A DNA stretch of 47,789 nt from Sebaldella sp. S0638 (GTDB taxonomy: Bacteria > Fusobacteriota > Fusobacteriia > Fusobacteriales > Leptotrichiaceae), in NCBI RefSeq assembly GCF_024158605.1, contig NZ_JAMZGM010000026.1, positions 1 through 47,789 on the forward strand, written 5' to 3'. Position 1 is the first letter of the stretch. The number at the start of each line of letters is the position of its first letter. Positions 23,585 to 31,800 of the stretch are shown piece by piece. Below the pieces are notes generated by a model. It did no database searches and had not been told where the DNA came from. It was given only the letters and a program-made list of their open reading frames with translations. A program made the position numbers and the translations under genes.

Positions 23585-24079
23585 ATGAGAAAATTATTGT
23601 TATTTACATTAGTCTTATTTGGAATCTTGAGTGTACAATCTTTAGCATGGAATTACGGATGCGGAGAAAATATCCCGCCTGATGTGTGCGGTGCAAGCAA
23701 TGGCGGTAACAGCAGCGGTGATTCATGGATTATAACGCCGACTATAGGAGCAGTTGCTATAGACCCTGACACAGGAAAATGGGCAAGTATTTCCAATACT
23801 ACAGATAGAAAAGCGGCTAAAAACAGTGTATTGGAACGTTGTGGTGCTGACTGCAAAGTTATTATGGTAGACAGCAAAAGATGTGTTGGTGTTGCTTATT
23901 CCAAAGGCGATAAAGCTTTCGGCTCTGACTCTGCTACAGATAATATCGGCGGAATCGGTTATAATACACGTGTACAGAGATCTAATGAAAAAGCACTGAA
24001 AAAATGTGAGAAAAGCGGCGGAAAAAGCTGTAAAGTAATAGTAAATGTCTGTGCTGTAGAAGGAACCACTAAATATTGA
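23585..24079 (+). CDS. Exported DUF4189 protein
   Basis: This 164-residue protein has a signal peptide (MRKLLLFTLVLFGILSVQSLA), a Gly/Ser/Asn-rich linker and a DUF4189 domain (about 50-160). The domain shows the usual GAVAIDPDTGKWAS opening, the A...SVLERCG.DCKV pairing and a second Cys-rich half (KALKKCEKSGGKSCKVIVNVC). Eight cysteines in the mature part suggest several disulfides in the periplasm. The role of the family is not known. AAAGGAGATC precedes the ATG, and a strong terminator follows. Confidence 0.85.
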   Translation: MRKLLLFTLVLFGILSVQSLAWNYGCGENIPPDVCGASNGGNSSGDSWIITPTIGAVAIDPDTGKWASISNTTDRKAAKNSVLERCGADCKVIMVDSKRCVGVAYSKGDKAFGSDSATDNIGGIGYNTRVQRSNEKALKKCEKSGGKSCKVIVNVCAVEGTTKY

Positions 24080-24108
24080 CTTATTTGATAAATTTACTAT
24101 ATATGAAA

Positions 24109-24146
24109 AAGAACCTGACTGTAGTTTTTCAGCCGGGTTCTTTTTT
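24109..24146 (+). terminator. Terminator of the DUF4189 gene
   Basis: AAGAACC (24109-24115) pairs with GGTTCTT (24136-24142), with an inner CTG/CAG pair, followed by TTTTTT. Confidence 0.7.
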
Positions 24147-24179
24147 ATAATATCGTTTCTGCTCTAATCGTTCCAAAAC

Positions 24180-25100
24180 TTATTCTTCCGCTTTTCCAAA
24201 ATACTTTACTTTCTTAAAATTTATTTTATTTTCTGAAATCAACAGTCCCGCAAACGTAATAATCACTCCACATACAGAAACAACAGTAAGTTTTTCTCCC
24301 AAAACTGCCGCCGCACTCAAAACTGTAACTATCGGTACTATATAAATATACACGCTTGTTTTTACGGCACCGAGTATATTAACAGCTGTATTCCATGCTG
24401 CAAAACACAAAGCCGAAGCCCCGGCTCCCAAAAATATAATATTAAATAAATTTACCGGATCTGCAAATCTGATAAATTCCCATTTAAAATCAGACATTAG
24501 TATAGCTGGAATCATAAAAAACAATCCGTAAAAAAATACACGCTTTGTACTTTCCAGATTACTATATCCGAATTTACTGGCTTTTTTCATTAGTATAGAG
24601 TAAAGCGACCAGAAAAATGCTGCAAGTAAAGCTAAAAAATCTCCCATTGGATTCAAATTCAAATTAACCATTCCGTTAAAGGATATAAGTGCTATCCCTG
24701 CCAAAGCTATAACAAAACCAATGAAAAAACTCGCATCAGGTTTTTCTTCATCTGAAAAATAAAACGATAAAATCCCTGTAAAAAACGGTGACAATGATAC
24801 GATTACTCCCGCATTGGAAGCTGTAGTATGCAGCAATGCTATATTTTCCATAAGAAAATACATTGTTATTCCGCAGAATCCCGCGGCTGCGAATATAAAT
24901 TCCTGCCTTACATTTTTCACTGATATTTTATGCGGACATAGTATAAAAAGAACAGTGAATCCTATAATAAAACGAAAAAACAATATTTCCACAGGAGCAA
25001 AACTTCTTAATAATATTTTAGTTGAAGTAAAAGTTGTTCCCCATACCAATATTGCAGTTAATGCAAAAAGATGTCCCGATATTTCTTTTTTTGTTCTCAT
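24180..25100 (-). CDS. EamA/DMT family exporter
   Basis: This 306-residue protein has ten predicted transmembrane helices in two EamA repeats (about 10-135 and 150-290), the drug/metabolite transporter layout. Signature pieces are WGTTFTSTKILLR near the start and ALCFAAWNTAV...YIYIVPIVTVLSAAAVLGEKLT in the second repeat. These carriers export amino acids, metabolites or toxic compounds by exchange with protons. It starts 12 bases after the AraC regulator gene ends and has AGGAGAG upstream, so regulator and exporter share a transcript. Confidence 0.88.
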   Translation of the reverse strand: MRTKKEISGHLFALTAILVWGTTFTSTKILLRSFAPVEILFFRFIIGFTVLFILCPHKISVKNVRQEFIFAAAGFCGITMYFLMENIALLHTTASNAGVIVSLSPFFTGILSFYFSDEEKPDASFFIGFVIALAGIALISFNGMVNLNLNPMGDFLALLAAFFWSLYSILMKKASKFGYSNLESTKRVFFYGLFFMIPAILMSDFKWEFIRFADPVNLFNIIFLGAGASALCFAAWNTAVNILGAVKTSVYIYIVPIVTVLSAAAVLGEKLTVVSVCGVIITFAGLLISENKINFKKVKYFGKAEE

Positions 25101-25112
25101 TTTTCTCTCCTG

Positions 25113-25934
25113 TCAAATACTTTCTTTATATAATTTTTGATACTGTTTTGGTGTAAGCCCGATAAGGCTCTTAAAAAATCTTGTAAAATGGCTCTGATCA
25201 GAAAAACCTGTATTCAAAGCTGTTTCTGCCGGTGTACTGCCTTCTTCCAGATATATTCTGGCTTTCTCTATCCTGATTGTTTCCAAATACTGATAAGGTG
25301 TTAAACCATGTATTTTATTAAAATTTCTAAGCAGAGTAAACTTATTCTGTCCTGCTATTTTGCTGAAATCATCAAGTGACAGCTTCTGGCAGTAATTATT
25401 CTCCATATATCTGCATAAACGTCTTATTTCGGCTGTTGCTGTTATTTCATCATTTTGGTCCTGTTCTGTATATTTTTCAAATAACTTTTCAATAATTTTA
25501 TAAAATACTGCCCTTCTTGTTTCGCTGCTCTCTGAGCCGATAACAATCATGCTGTGCAGTTCTTTCAGCAGAGATAGTATTTCATCATCTGAAAAAACTG
25601 TTTTTGAAAATACCGGCAGATAATCGTAACCATAGATTTTTTCCACAGCTTCCTTCATTACTTCTTTTTTTATATTAATGCACCGCCAGTCAAGTGCCTC
25701 GTCATTAACCTGCAAGCATGTATGACTGTCAAAAGGATTCAACACCACCATATCTCCCGGATTTATTATATAATCTTTATTTTTGCAGTACAAACGACGC
25801 TGTCCGTTTTCTACAAAACCTATAACGTAATATTCATGAAAATGATTAGGAAATTTCTGCATTATTCCATAAAACCAGTAAGCTTCTGCTTCCAGTTCCC
25901 TGTCCAAATATACCCGGCGCTTTTCAAGTCCCAT
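25113..25934 (-). CDS. AraC family transcriptional regulator
   Basis: The N-terminal half is an AraC-type cupin ligand domain (HFHEYYVIGFVENGQRRLYCKNKDYIINPGDMVVLNPFDSH). The C-terminal half has the two AraC helix-turn-helix units, LSLDDFSKIAGQNKFTLLRNF and TPAETALNTGFSDQSHFTRFFKSLIGLTPKQY, the latter being the family signature. I start at 25934 because GGAAGGAG stands five bases upstream; an ATG 15 bases before would contain that site. It is cotranscribed with the DMT exporter it may control. Confidence 0.9.
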   Translation of the reverse strand: MGLEKRRVYLDRELEAEAYWFYGIMQKFPNHFHEYYVIGFVENGQRRLYCKNKDYIINPGDMVVLNPFDSHTCLQVNDEALDWRCINIKKEVMKEAVEKIYGYDYLPVFSKTVFSDDEILSLLKELHSMIVIGSESSETRRAVFYKIIEKLFEKYTEQDQNDEITATAEIRRLCRYMENNYCQKLSLDDFSKIAGQNKFTLLRNFNKIHGLTPYQYLETIRIEKARIYLEEGSTPAETALNTGFSDQSHFTRFFKSLIGLTPKQYQKLYKESI

Positions 25935-26018
25935 TTTTTCTCCTTCCATTTACATTGAATATATAATAAAGTAAAAATTTTTTATTGAATAATATTGACT
26001 TTTTACCTTTTTCTTATT

Positions 26019-26915
26019 TTAGGTATGAGATAAATCAGGAAATTTCAGTTTATTGCTGTCAAAAATAATTTTATCTCTGCTGTAAACAAACAACACATTA
26101 TCTCTGTCAGTTTTCAGCACATTCTGATAATGACTACCCTCATATGCAAACCCCAGCACGGCTTTTTCTGTTTCAGCTAAAGACATTATGTCTATAATAT
26201 TATCCAAGTCAATTTTCTTGGAAGAAAAAACATCATATAAATAAAGTACATTTCCGTCATATTCAGCAATAACAATAATATCAAGATTTTCGATATAATA
26301 CACAAAATTTTTCATAAAAAGCGTACAGTAAAACATAACAAGCTCAGGATTTCCCAGCATTGATACTTTGAATAAAGGTATACTGTCTCTGACTTTTCTG
26401 TATAAAAACTCTTTATTTTCTGAATTATTCATATCAAGTCTTTTTACTTGAGCATTCGTTTTCAAATAACTTATATCCTTAGAATAATTATATTCTTTAG
26501 CTTCCCTAAATCCCATTTTCGGATAAAAATCAAGAACACTTTTATTGGCAAAAAGATATATCAGATCACACTCTGACTCTATCTCCTTTATTACCCTTTC
26601 CATAAGATAACGGCTCAATCCCTGATTTCTGTATTTCTTATCAGTCATAACAGTTCCTATCTGCACATAATTTTTCTCTTCTCCCAAAATAGAAAACTTT
26701 ATCTTATTCACAGAAACATTAGAAACTGCAGTTCCTTCATCGAACAATGTATAAGGTATGTGCTTTTCTCCCCAGTATCCGTTCTGATACCATGCTTCAA
26801 AACTAAATCCATATGTTTTCTCAGTTAATTTATTATACTCTTCCCGCAGTTCATTGTCTTCCCTGTAATCTTTTGCAAAACCGTATTTCTTCCCGTTTAT
26901 AAATAAATATTCCAT
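26019..26915 (-). CDS. GNAT family N-acetyltransferase with C-terminal extension
   Basis: Residues 60-150 form a GNAT domain: VQIGTVMTDKKYRNQGLSRYLMERVIKEI has the acetyl-CoA loop (RNQGLS) and ANKSVLDFYPKMGFREA the motif B region. The remaining 145 residues resemble a second, degenerate GNAT-like fold or sterol-carrier-like tail, as in several two-domain acetyltransferases. GAGGGAA lies four bases before the ATG. It follows the 125-residue gene by 30 bases. The substrate is unknown. Confidence 0.78.
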   Translation of the reverse strand: MEYLFINGKKYGFAKDYREDNELREEYNKLTEKTYGFSFEAWYQNGYWGEKHIPYTLFDEGTAVSNVSVNKIKFSILGEEKNYVQIGTVMTDKKYRNQGLSRYLMERVIKEIESECDLIYLFANKSVLDFYPKMGFREAKEYNYSKDISYLKTNAQVKRLDMNNSENKEFLYRKVRDSIPLFKVSMLGNPELVMFYCTLFMKNFVYYIENLDIIVIAEYDGNVLYLYDVFSSKKIDLDNIIDIMSLAETEKAVLGFAYEGSHYQNVLKTDRDNVLFVYSRDKIIFDSNKLKFPDLSHT

Positions 26916-26945
26916 CTTATTCCCTCACTATAGCCGTATTTTCAG

Positions 26946-27323
26946 CTATTCTCCATTATTAATAAGCCTTTTTACACTTTCGTTATGCCACGGATATGGT
27001 ATTACATATTTGTTTATCTTATATTTTAATTTTTTACCATCAGAAAAATTTATAATCAATGTATGACTAAGAAGCCCTTTTTTCAGTTCAAACCCGTCTA
27101 TTTCATCAAAAATTTTCAAAACCACAGGATTTTTATCCTCCAAAGCTCCCAAAACCGTCACAGGCAGCATAACTATACAGTTTTTTCCTGTTCCGAATAT
27201 CTGCATATCTGCAAAACCTGTTAACTTTGATAATTTATATCCAAATATAAAATTATTATAATTATTTTCAATATTATATTTTTTCAAAATTTCTTCCAAT
27301 GTTTCCATTGTTATTTTAGCCAT
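26946..27323 (-). CDS. 125-residue protein of unknown function
   Basis: This soluble protein opens with a short helix and continues with beta strands (NNFIFGYKLSKLTGFADMQIFGTGKNCIVMLPVTVLG... LKYKINKYVIPYPWHNESVKRLI). The pattern is reminiscent of PH-like or YokE-type domains but lacks a decisive motif. GGGAGG lies eight bases upstream of the ATG. It is the first gene of a two-gene unit with the acetyltransferase. Confidence 0.6.
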   Translation of the reverse strand: MAKITMETLEEILKKYNIENNYNNFIFGYKLSKLTGFADMQIFGTGKNCIVMLPVTVLGALEDKNPVVLKIFDEIDGFELKKGLLSHTLIINFSDGKKLKYKINKYVIPYPWHNESVKRLINNGE

Positions 27324-27444
27324 TCACACAACCTCCCTGAATAATTTTCTATCTGATTTTATTTTCTCATGTATAATCGTATCTATTTTATAATAACATT
27401 TTACTATTCTTTTTAGAAGAAAAGAATTATTTATTTTTGTATTT

Positions 27445-27468
27445 AAAAAAAGCCCGAAGGGCCTTTTA
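27445..27468 (-). terminator. Terminator of the metal-binding domain gene
   Basis: GCCC-GAA-GGGC with flanking A/T pairs is followed on the minus strand by UUUUUUU, about 30 bases after the stop codon at 27496. Confidence 0.7.
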
Positions 27469-27495
27469 ATGTATGTTAACTGTACTATCAAAATA

Positions 27496-27708
27496 CTAAA
27501 TTATTTCTGTAACAGTATAATGTCCTGAACTGGTAATAATATTTTCTATCAACTCATTATCAACATCTCTTGATAATTCAAGCGAAACAATACCTTCCGC
27601 AGGATTGATTTCCACCTTTTCTGTTTCTGTAAGACCCTTTAGTGCATTTTCTATTTTTGATGTGCACCCTGAACAACAAATTCCATTTATTTTAATAGAT
27701 TTTTTCAT
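27496..27708 (-). CDS. Heavy-metal-associated (CopZ-like) domain protein
   Basis: This 70-residue single HMA domain has the metal-binding loop GICCSGC (Cys11, Cys12, Cys15). Normal members have GMxCxxC; the extra Cys11 is unusual and would allow a third sulfur ligand. The rest fits the ferredoxin-like fold (KIENALKGLTETEKVEINPAEGIVSLEL). It may be a copper or other soft-metal chaperone. No P-type ATPase is adjacent. AAAGGAGAC precedes the start. Confidence 0.82.
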   Translation of the reverse strand: MKKSIKINGICCSGCTSKIENALKGLTETEKVEINPAEGIVSLELSRDVDNELIENIITSSGHYTVTEII

Positions 27709-27738
27709 TATCTGTCTCCTTTATTTTGAAATAAAAAT

Positions 27739-27767
27739 ATTATAACATACAAACTATTTTTTTGTAA
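27739..27767 (-). promoter_or_regulatory. Possible promoter of the HMA gene
   Basis: The minus strand has TTACAA, a 17-bp spacer and a perfect TATAAT. ACAAA and TTTGT in inverted orientation lie across the -35 and spacer and could be a metal-regulator site. Confidence 0.4.
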
Positions 27768-27916
27768 GGGAATTTTTCTGCATTATTTCAAACTGCTCTA
27801 AAGGATTTCTCACAAAAACAGGGATTTTTTCTTATCTAACTCTGCGATTTCTCCGTTATAAACCATATTTCATCTGATTGTAGTGTTCCGTCACCTGAAT
27901 TTCAATACTTTATTTA

Positions 27917-29092
27917 CTATTGTGCTTTCATACTTTCTTCTAAAATACCAACAATTTCATCATGATTAAGCACTTTATAACCGCCCTCAAGAATAAAAGA
28001 ACCTTTTGCAATGCCGTCCAACATATCTTCTGTAGCGCCTAATTCTTTGATACTCATTGTAAGTCCTATTTCTTTCATCCATTTCTCCATGCATGCAAGC
28101 CCTTCCAAAGCAACCTGTTCGTCACTTCTACCTTCAGGATTTACATTCCATACATTTACGGCAAAACGTTTGAATTTTGCAAGACCATACGGCATAATAT
28201 GCTTATAATAAGGAATTGATATTGCTGAAAGTGTCATTCCGTGTGTTGCATCAGTATATCCTCCTATAGACTGCCCGATCATATGCACCATCCAGTCAGT
28301 AGATTTCCCTTTTGCAACAAGTGTATTTAATGCCCATGTTGCGATCCACATAATATTACTTCTTGCTTCATAATCTTCAGGATTTTCCACAGAAATTTTT
28401 GAAGAATGAATAAGTGATTTTAACAGACCCTCCATAAGATAATCTGATGTATTATCATCTTCACCTGAAAAGTATTGCTCAAGAATATGAGACATAATAT
28501 CGAAGAATCCAGCAACCATTTGATATTGCGGCAAAGTAAATGTATAAACCGGATTCAAAACAGCAAATTTTGGAAATACATTTTCGCCGAATACATGACC
28601 GATTTTTAACTTACTTTCAGGGTTTGTAATAACAGAACCGCCGTTCATTTCAGAACCTGTTCCCACCATTGTCAAAACAGAACCTACAGGAATGATTTTA
28701 TTATCCACATCTTCCATACGTAAAAAATATTTATCCCAAGGATCTTCATCACTGTAGACAGAAACAGATACAGCTTTTGCATAATCACAGACAGAACCGC
28801 CGCCCACTGCTAAAATAAGATCAACATTACCTTCTTTTGCTCTTCTGCATCCTTCGTATAATTTTTCTACAGTAGGATTAGGCATAACTCCGTCATCTTC
28901 AAAAATCTCTTTGTTATTAGCTTTCAAAATTTTTACGACTTCATCATAAATACCATTTTTTTTAATTGATCCTCCGCCGTAAACCAGTAATACATTCTTT
29001 CCGTATTTTGGCAGTTCTTCATTCAGACCATTTAAAGAGTCTTTCCCAAAATATAATTTTGTTGGATTTGAATAAGTAAAATTCCCTAACAT
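27917..29092 (-). CDS. Iron-containing alcohol dehydrogenase (BdhA/YqhD-like)
   Basis: This 391-residue NAD(P)H-dependent alcohol dehydrogenase is of the butanol dehydrogenase/YqhD branch. YGGGS and AVGGGSVCDYAKAV are the nucleotide-binding motifs. Metal ligands are visible in GFFDIMSHILEQYFS (Asp and His), VHMIGQ (His) and DATHGM (His). It reduces aldehydes to alcohols, in fermentation or detoxification. It is divergent from a MerR regulator and its promoter has the MerR layout (29183-29213), so control by that regulator is very likely. YqhD-type enzymes commonly act on reactive aldehydes. Confidence 0.9.
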   Translation of the reverse strand: MLGNFTYSNPTKLYFGKDSLNGLNEELPKYGKNVLLVYGGGSIKKNGIYDEVVKILKANNKEIFEDDGVMPNPTVEKLYEGCRRAKEGNVDLILAVGGGSVCDYAKAVSVSVYSDEDPWDKYFLRMEDVDNKIIPVGSVLTMVGTGSEMNGGSVITNPESKLKIGHVFGENVFPKFAVLNPVYTFTLPQYQMVAGFFDIMSHILEQYFSGEDDNTSDYLMEGLLKSLIHSSKISVENPEDYEARSNIMWIATWALNTLVAKGKSTDWMVHMIGQSIGGYTDATHGMTLSAISIPYYKHIMPYGLAKFKRFAVNVWNVNPEGRSDEQVALEGLACMEKWMKEIGLTMSIKELGATEDMLDGIAKGSFILEGGYKVLNHDEIVGILEESMKAQ

Positions 29093-29182
29093 ATTATCTT
29101 TCCTCCTAATTTTTTAATTTATTAAATCTTTACTATTTGAAGCATTTACTTAAATATGCTACAATATTTTCAACTTAATTCA

Positions 29183-29213
29183 ATTGTACAACTTAAAGTT
29201 AACTTTAAGTCAA
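29183..29213 (-). promoter_or_regulatory. MerR-type promoter of the alcohol dehydrogenase gene
   Basis: The minus strand has TTGACT (29208-29213), a 19-bp spacer and TACAAT (29183-29188). A perfect 20-bp palindrome, ACTTAAAGTTAACTTTAAGT at 29191-29210, fills the spacer. An over-long 19-bp spacer with the dyad between the boxes is the hallmark of promoters activated by MerR proteins through DNA distortion. Confidence 0.85.
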
Positions 29214-29250
29214 CAAAAATTTTTATTATTTGTGTAAGGAGATAATTTAT

Positions 29251-29706
29251 ATGTTATATAGTATAGGGGAAATGTCGAAAATGATGAATATAGCACCTTC
29301 AACACTTCGTTATTATGATAAGGAAGGACTGCTTCCATTTGTAAAGCGTTCTGACGGCGGCATCCGCCAATTCGGCGAATCGGACTTTGAATGGCTTTCC
29401 ATTATACACTGCTTAAAACAGGCGGGAATGCCCATAAAAGATATAAAAAAGTATCTTGATATGATAACAGAGGGTGATTCAAACATTGGGAAACGTCTGG
29501 AGATTTTTAAAAAACAGCGTGCCAAAGTGGAGAAACAAATTGAGGAGTTAACACAGACTCTCAGAGTTCTTGAGTATAAATGCTGGTATTATGAAATTGC
29601 GAAAGAAAAGGGGTCTGTTGACCCTGTGGAGAATATGAATATTGAAGATATGCCTGAAAAATACGGACAGGTTAAAGAAAAACTGAACAGCCTGAAACTA
29701 AAGTAA
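29251..29706 (+). CDS. MerR family regulator (AdhR/NmlR-like)
   Basis: This 151-residue MerR-type regulator has the winged helix LYSIGEMSKMMNIAPSTLRYYDKEGLL, followed by a long dimerisation helix (KRLEIFKKQRAKVEKQIEELTQTLRVLEYKCWYY). It lacks the C-terminal metal-binding cysteines of MerR/CueR. Cys54 (IIHCLK) is at the position of the Cys that NmlR of Neisseria and AdhR of Bacillus use for aldehyde or thiol stress. I start at 29251, with AAGGAGAT upstream. It should regulate the divergent alcohol dehydrogenase. Confidence 0.87.
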   Translation: MLYSIGEMSKMMNIAPSTLRYYDKEGLLPFVKRSDGGIRQFGESDFEWLSIIHCLKQAGMPIKDIKKYLDMITEGDSNIGKRLEIFKKQRAKVEKQIEELTQTLRVLEYKCWYYEIAKEKGSVDPVENMNIEDMPEKYGQVKEKLNSLKLK

Positions 29707-29818
29707 TATTTATCCGGAAATTCAGCTGATAATCAGAACATAATTCATGTAAAAAGTAAGTTCTAATGAACGGATTACATTTTGAAACCTGAAATTGAAT
29801 CTCTCAATATTGTAAAAT

Positions 29819-29867
29819 AAGTGTAACTGTCTGAGTATCTGAGCATACTTCTGCAATTACACTTTTT
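29819..29867 (+). terminator. Terminator of the MerR regulator gene
   Basis: AAGTGTAA (29819-29826) pairs with TTACACTT (29857-29864), followed by further T residues. The loop of 30 bases is long and may fold further. Confidence 0.55.
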
Positions 29868-29878
29868 TAGCAATAAAA

Positions 29879-29898
29879 AATAAGCCCTAAAGCCTATT
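29879..29898 (-). terminator. Terminator of the accB-to-phosphatase transcript
   Basis: On the minus strand AATAGGC and GCTTATT pair over seven positions with one wobble, followed by UUUU, 20 bases after the phosphatase stop codon. Confidence 0.5.
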
Positions 29899-29918
29899 TT
29901 CTATTAAAGTTATGTAAA

Positions 29919-31379
29919 TCAATCTCTTTCAATCAGCAGAAAAGTCAAATCATCCTCCAGCTTTTCACTTTCTGTGAATTTATATAATTCTCCCAGAATA
30001 ATATCAAGTATATTATCAGAATTTTTACTTTTCAAAAGTATATCTTTTATTCTTTCAATCCCGAAAAACTCTCCGGCATTATTTCTCGCCTCTACTATTC
30101 CGTCTGTATACAGAAGAAGTTTATCTCCTTTATTAAAATCAGTGGTTTTCTCCTCAAAATTCACAATATCAGGAAAATCAATTTTTGAAAATAAGCCCAG
30201 TACCTGACCTTCTGTATTAAGTTCTTCTATTTCATCAGTATGCCCTCTCAGAAGAAAGGCACTTTCCTGTGCTGCTTTACAAAATTTCATTTTATGATTA
30301 TAAAAATCTATCATTAAGTAAAACAAACTAATAAACTTACCTCTCGGAAAAACTCTTATTACATCTTCATTAAGTGTTTCTGTGAGTTTAGCTGTATCTG
30401 TTATATCATATCCATAGTTAAGAATATACACTTTAAGCATAGTTGACAATAACGAAGCCGGTATTCCATGCCCTGATATATCTGCGAACGCCACTGCAAA
30501 ATTATTCTCGTCAACCTCCAGAATATCACAAAAATCTCCGCCTATATCCTGTGAAGGTTTATAAATGTATCTGATACGGTATTCCCCAAAATGAAGATCA
30601 TTTTTAGGCATAAGGCTTTTCTGTATTTCAGAAGCAAGTGTAAGCTCTTTCTCAAGATTATTATAAAGTATAGTCAGCTCTTTTTCCCTTTTTTGAATCT
30701 CTCTGAAAAGTCTTGCATTTTCCTTTACCAGCTCTGACTCCACAGCTACTCTCTTTACAGCATTACTAATTTCTTCCCTTTTAAAAGGCTTTCTCACTAT
30801 TTCATTTACACCAAGTCTTATAGTAGTCAGTGCCTGTTCCAGATCACTGTCATTGGAAAGAAGAATTATAGGTATATTTTTATCTAAATGCTTTATCCTT
30901 TTTATTACTTCAAAAAAATTCTTTTTCTCATCTTTATACTCAAGAATTACCACATCTTCATCTATTTTCTTTTTCATAAGAAAATCTTTTGATGAATATT
31001 CAGTTACGTTAAATCTGTCATTTGTAAGAATATTGGTAATGAGTTCTTTTACGAACTGTTCATTATTAACATTAGCAACTTTAAATTTTATGAACCTTTT
31101 CAGATTTTCGTATTCTTTATAAGTATTGAAAATAGAGAAATATTTATTATACTTTTCAAGAAGAAGCTTTTTAAATGAAGCTTCGTCTCCCACAATGAAA
31201 ATTACCGGTCTCTTGCGTAAAACGGCCTCTCTTTGTATAAATAACATAAAATACAAAATTTGGGGATTAATAAAATTATCCCCAAAATCAATTAATATAT
31301 TATCATTTGTCTCTTTTTCAAAAAGAGTAAAAATTTCACTCTTTGAAGTTTCTATATCTTTAAATATCACTATTTCCAT
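29919..31379 (-). CDS. STAS-like/receiver/PP2C (SpoIIE-type) phosphatase
   Basis: This 486-residue signalling protein has three modules. Residues 1-100 look like a STAS fold (NILIDFGDNFINPQILYFMLF...) without the usual phosphorylated Ser. Residues 110-215 look like a response-regulator receiver (DEDVVILEYKD...IPIILLSND...VRKPF), where Glu147 occupies the position of the phospho-acceptor Asp. A coiled coil (about 213-255) leads into a SpoIIE/RsbU PP2C phosphatase domain (260-486) with metal ligands in IGGDFCD (Asp282) and ADISGHG (Asp300). Such phosphatases dephosphorylate anti-anti-sigma factors in partner switching. It starts 16 bases after nusB ends, with CGGAGAAA upstream. Confidence 0.85.
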   Translation of the reverse strand: MEIVIFKDIETSKSEIFTLFEKETNDNILIDFGDNFINPQILYFMLFIQREAVLRKRPVIFIVGDEASFKKLLLEKYNKYFSIFNTYKEYENLKRFIKFKVANVNNEQFVKELITNILTNDRFNVTEYSSKDFLMKKKIDEDVVILEYKDEKKNFFEVIKRIKHLDKNIPIILLSNDSDLEQALTTIRLGVNEIVRKPFKREEISNAVKRVAVESELVKENARLFREIQKREKELTILYNNLEKELTLASEIQKSLMPKNDLHFGEYRIRYIYKPSQDIGGDFCDILEVDENNFAVAFADISGHGIPASLLSTMLKVYILNYGYDITDTAKLTETLNEDVIRVFPRGKFISLFYLMIDFYNHKMKFCKAAQESAFLLRGHTDEIEELNTEGQVLGLFSKIDFPDIVNFEEKTTDFNKGDKLLLYTDGIVEARNNAGEFFGIERIKDILLKSKNSDNILDIILGELYKFTESEKLEDDLTFLLIERD

Positions 31380-31395
31380 ATTTTTCTCCGATAAT

Positions 31396-31788
31396 TCAGC
31401 TCACCAGATCTGCAAGTATTCCGTTTATGAAATCCGGTGTTTTATCTTCACCATATTTTTTAGCCAGTTCCACTGTTTCATTAATAACTATCTCATGTCC
31501 GGTACCTGCTTCTGTTATTTCATAAAATGACATTTTCAGAAGCGTCTTCTCCACAGTTCCCAATCTATCAAAGGACCAGCCGACAAGCTTGGATTTTATT
31601 TTATCTTCGATACTTTCTTTATGTTCGGTAACATTCTTTATGTATTCTCTCATAAATTCAATATCTTCTTCTTTGGTAATGTCATTTTCCTCAAGAACTT
31701 CTGCCAGTCTCATATCCATGTCATTATCCACAAGTTCTCTTTCAAACAACAGTTTAAATATCTCTTCCCTAAGCTTTCTTCTACCCAT
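31396..31788 (-). CDS. nusB: Transcription antitermination protein NusB
   Basis: This 130-residue protein matches NusB: GRRKLREEIFKLLFERELVDND at the start, RLGTVEKTLLKMSFYEI in the middle and VINETVELAKKYGEDKTPDFINGILADL at the end. NusB with NusE binds the boxA element of rRNA transcripts and prevents early termination. It is located between amaP and the phosphatase gene, and accB-accC-asp23-nusB order is also known from Bacillus. Confidence 0.94.
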   Translation of the reverse strand: MGRRKLREEIFKLLFERELVDNDMDMRLAEVLEENDITKEEDIEFMREYIKNVTEHKESIEDKIKSKLVGWSFDRLGTVEKTLLKMSFYEITEAGTGHEIVINETVELAKKYGEDKTPDFINGILADLVS

Positions 31789-31800
31789 TTCGGTCCTTTC

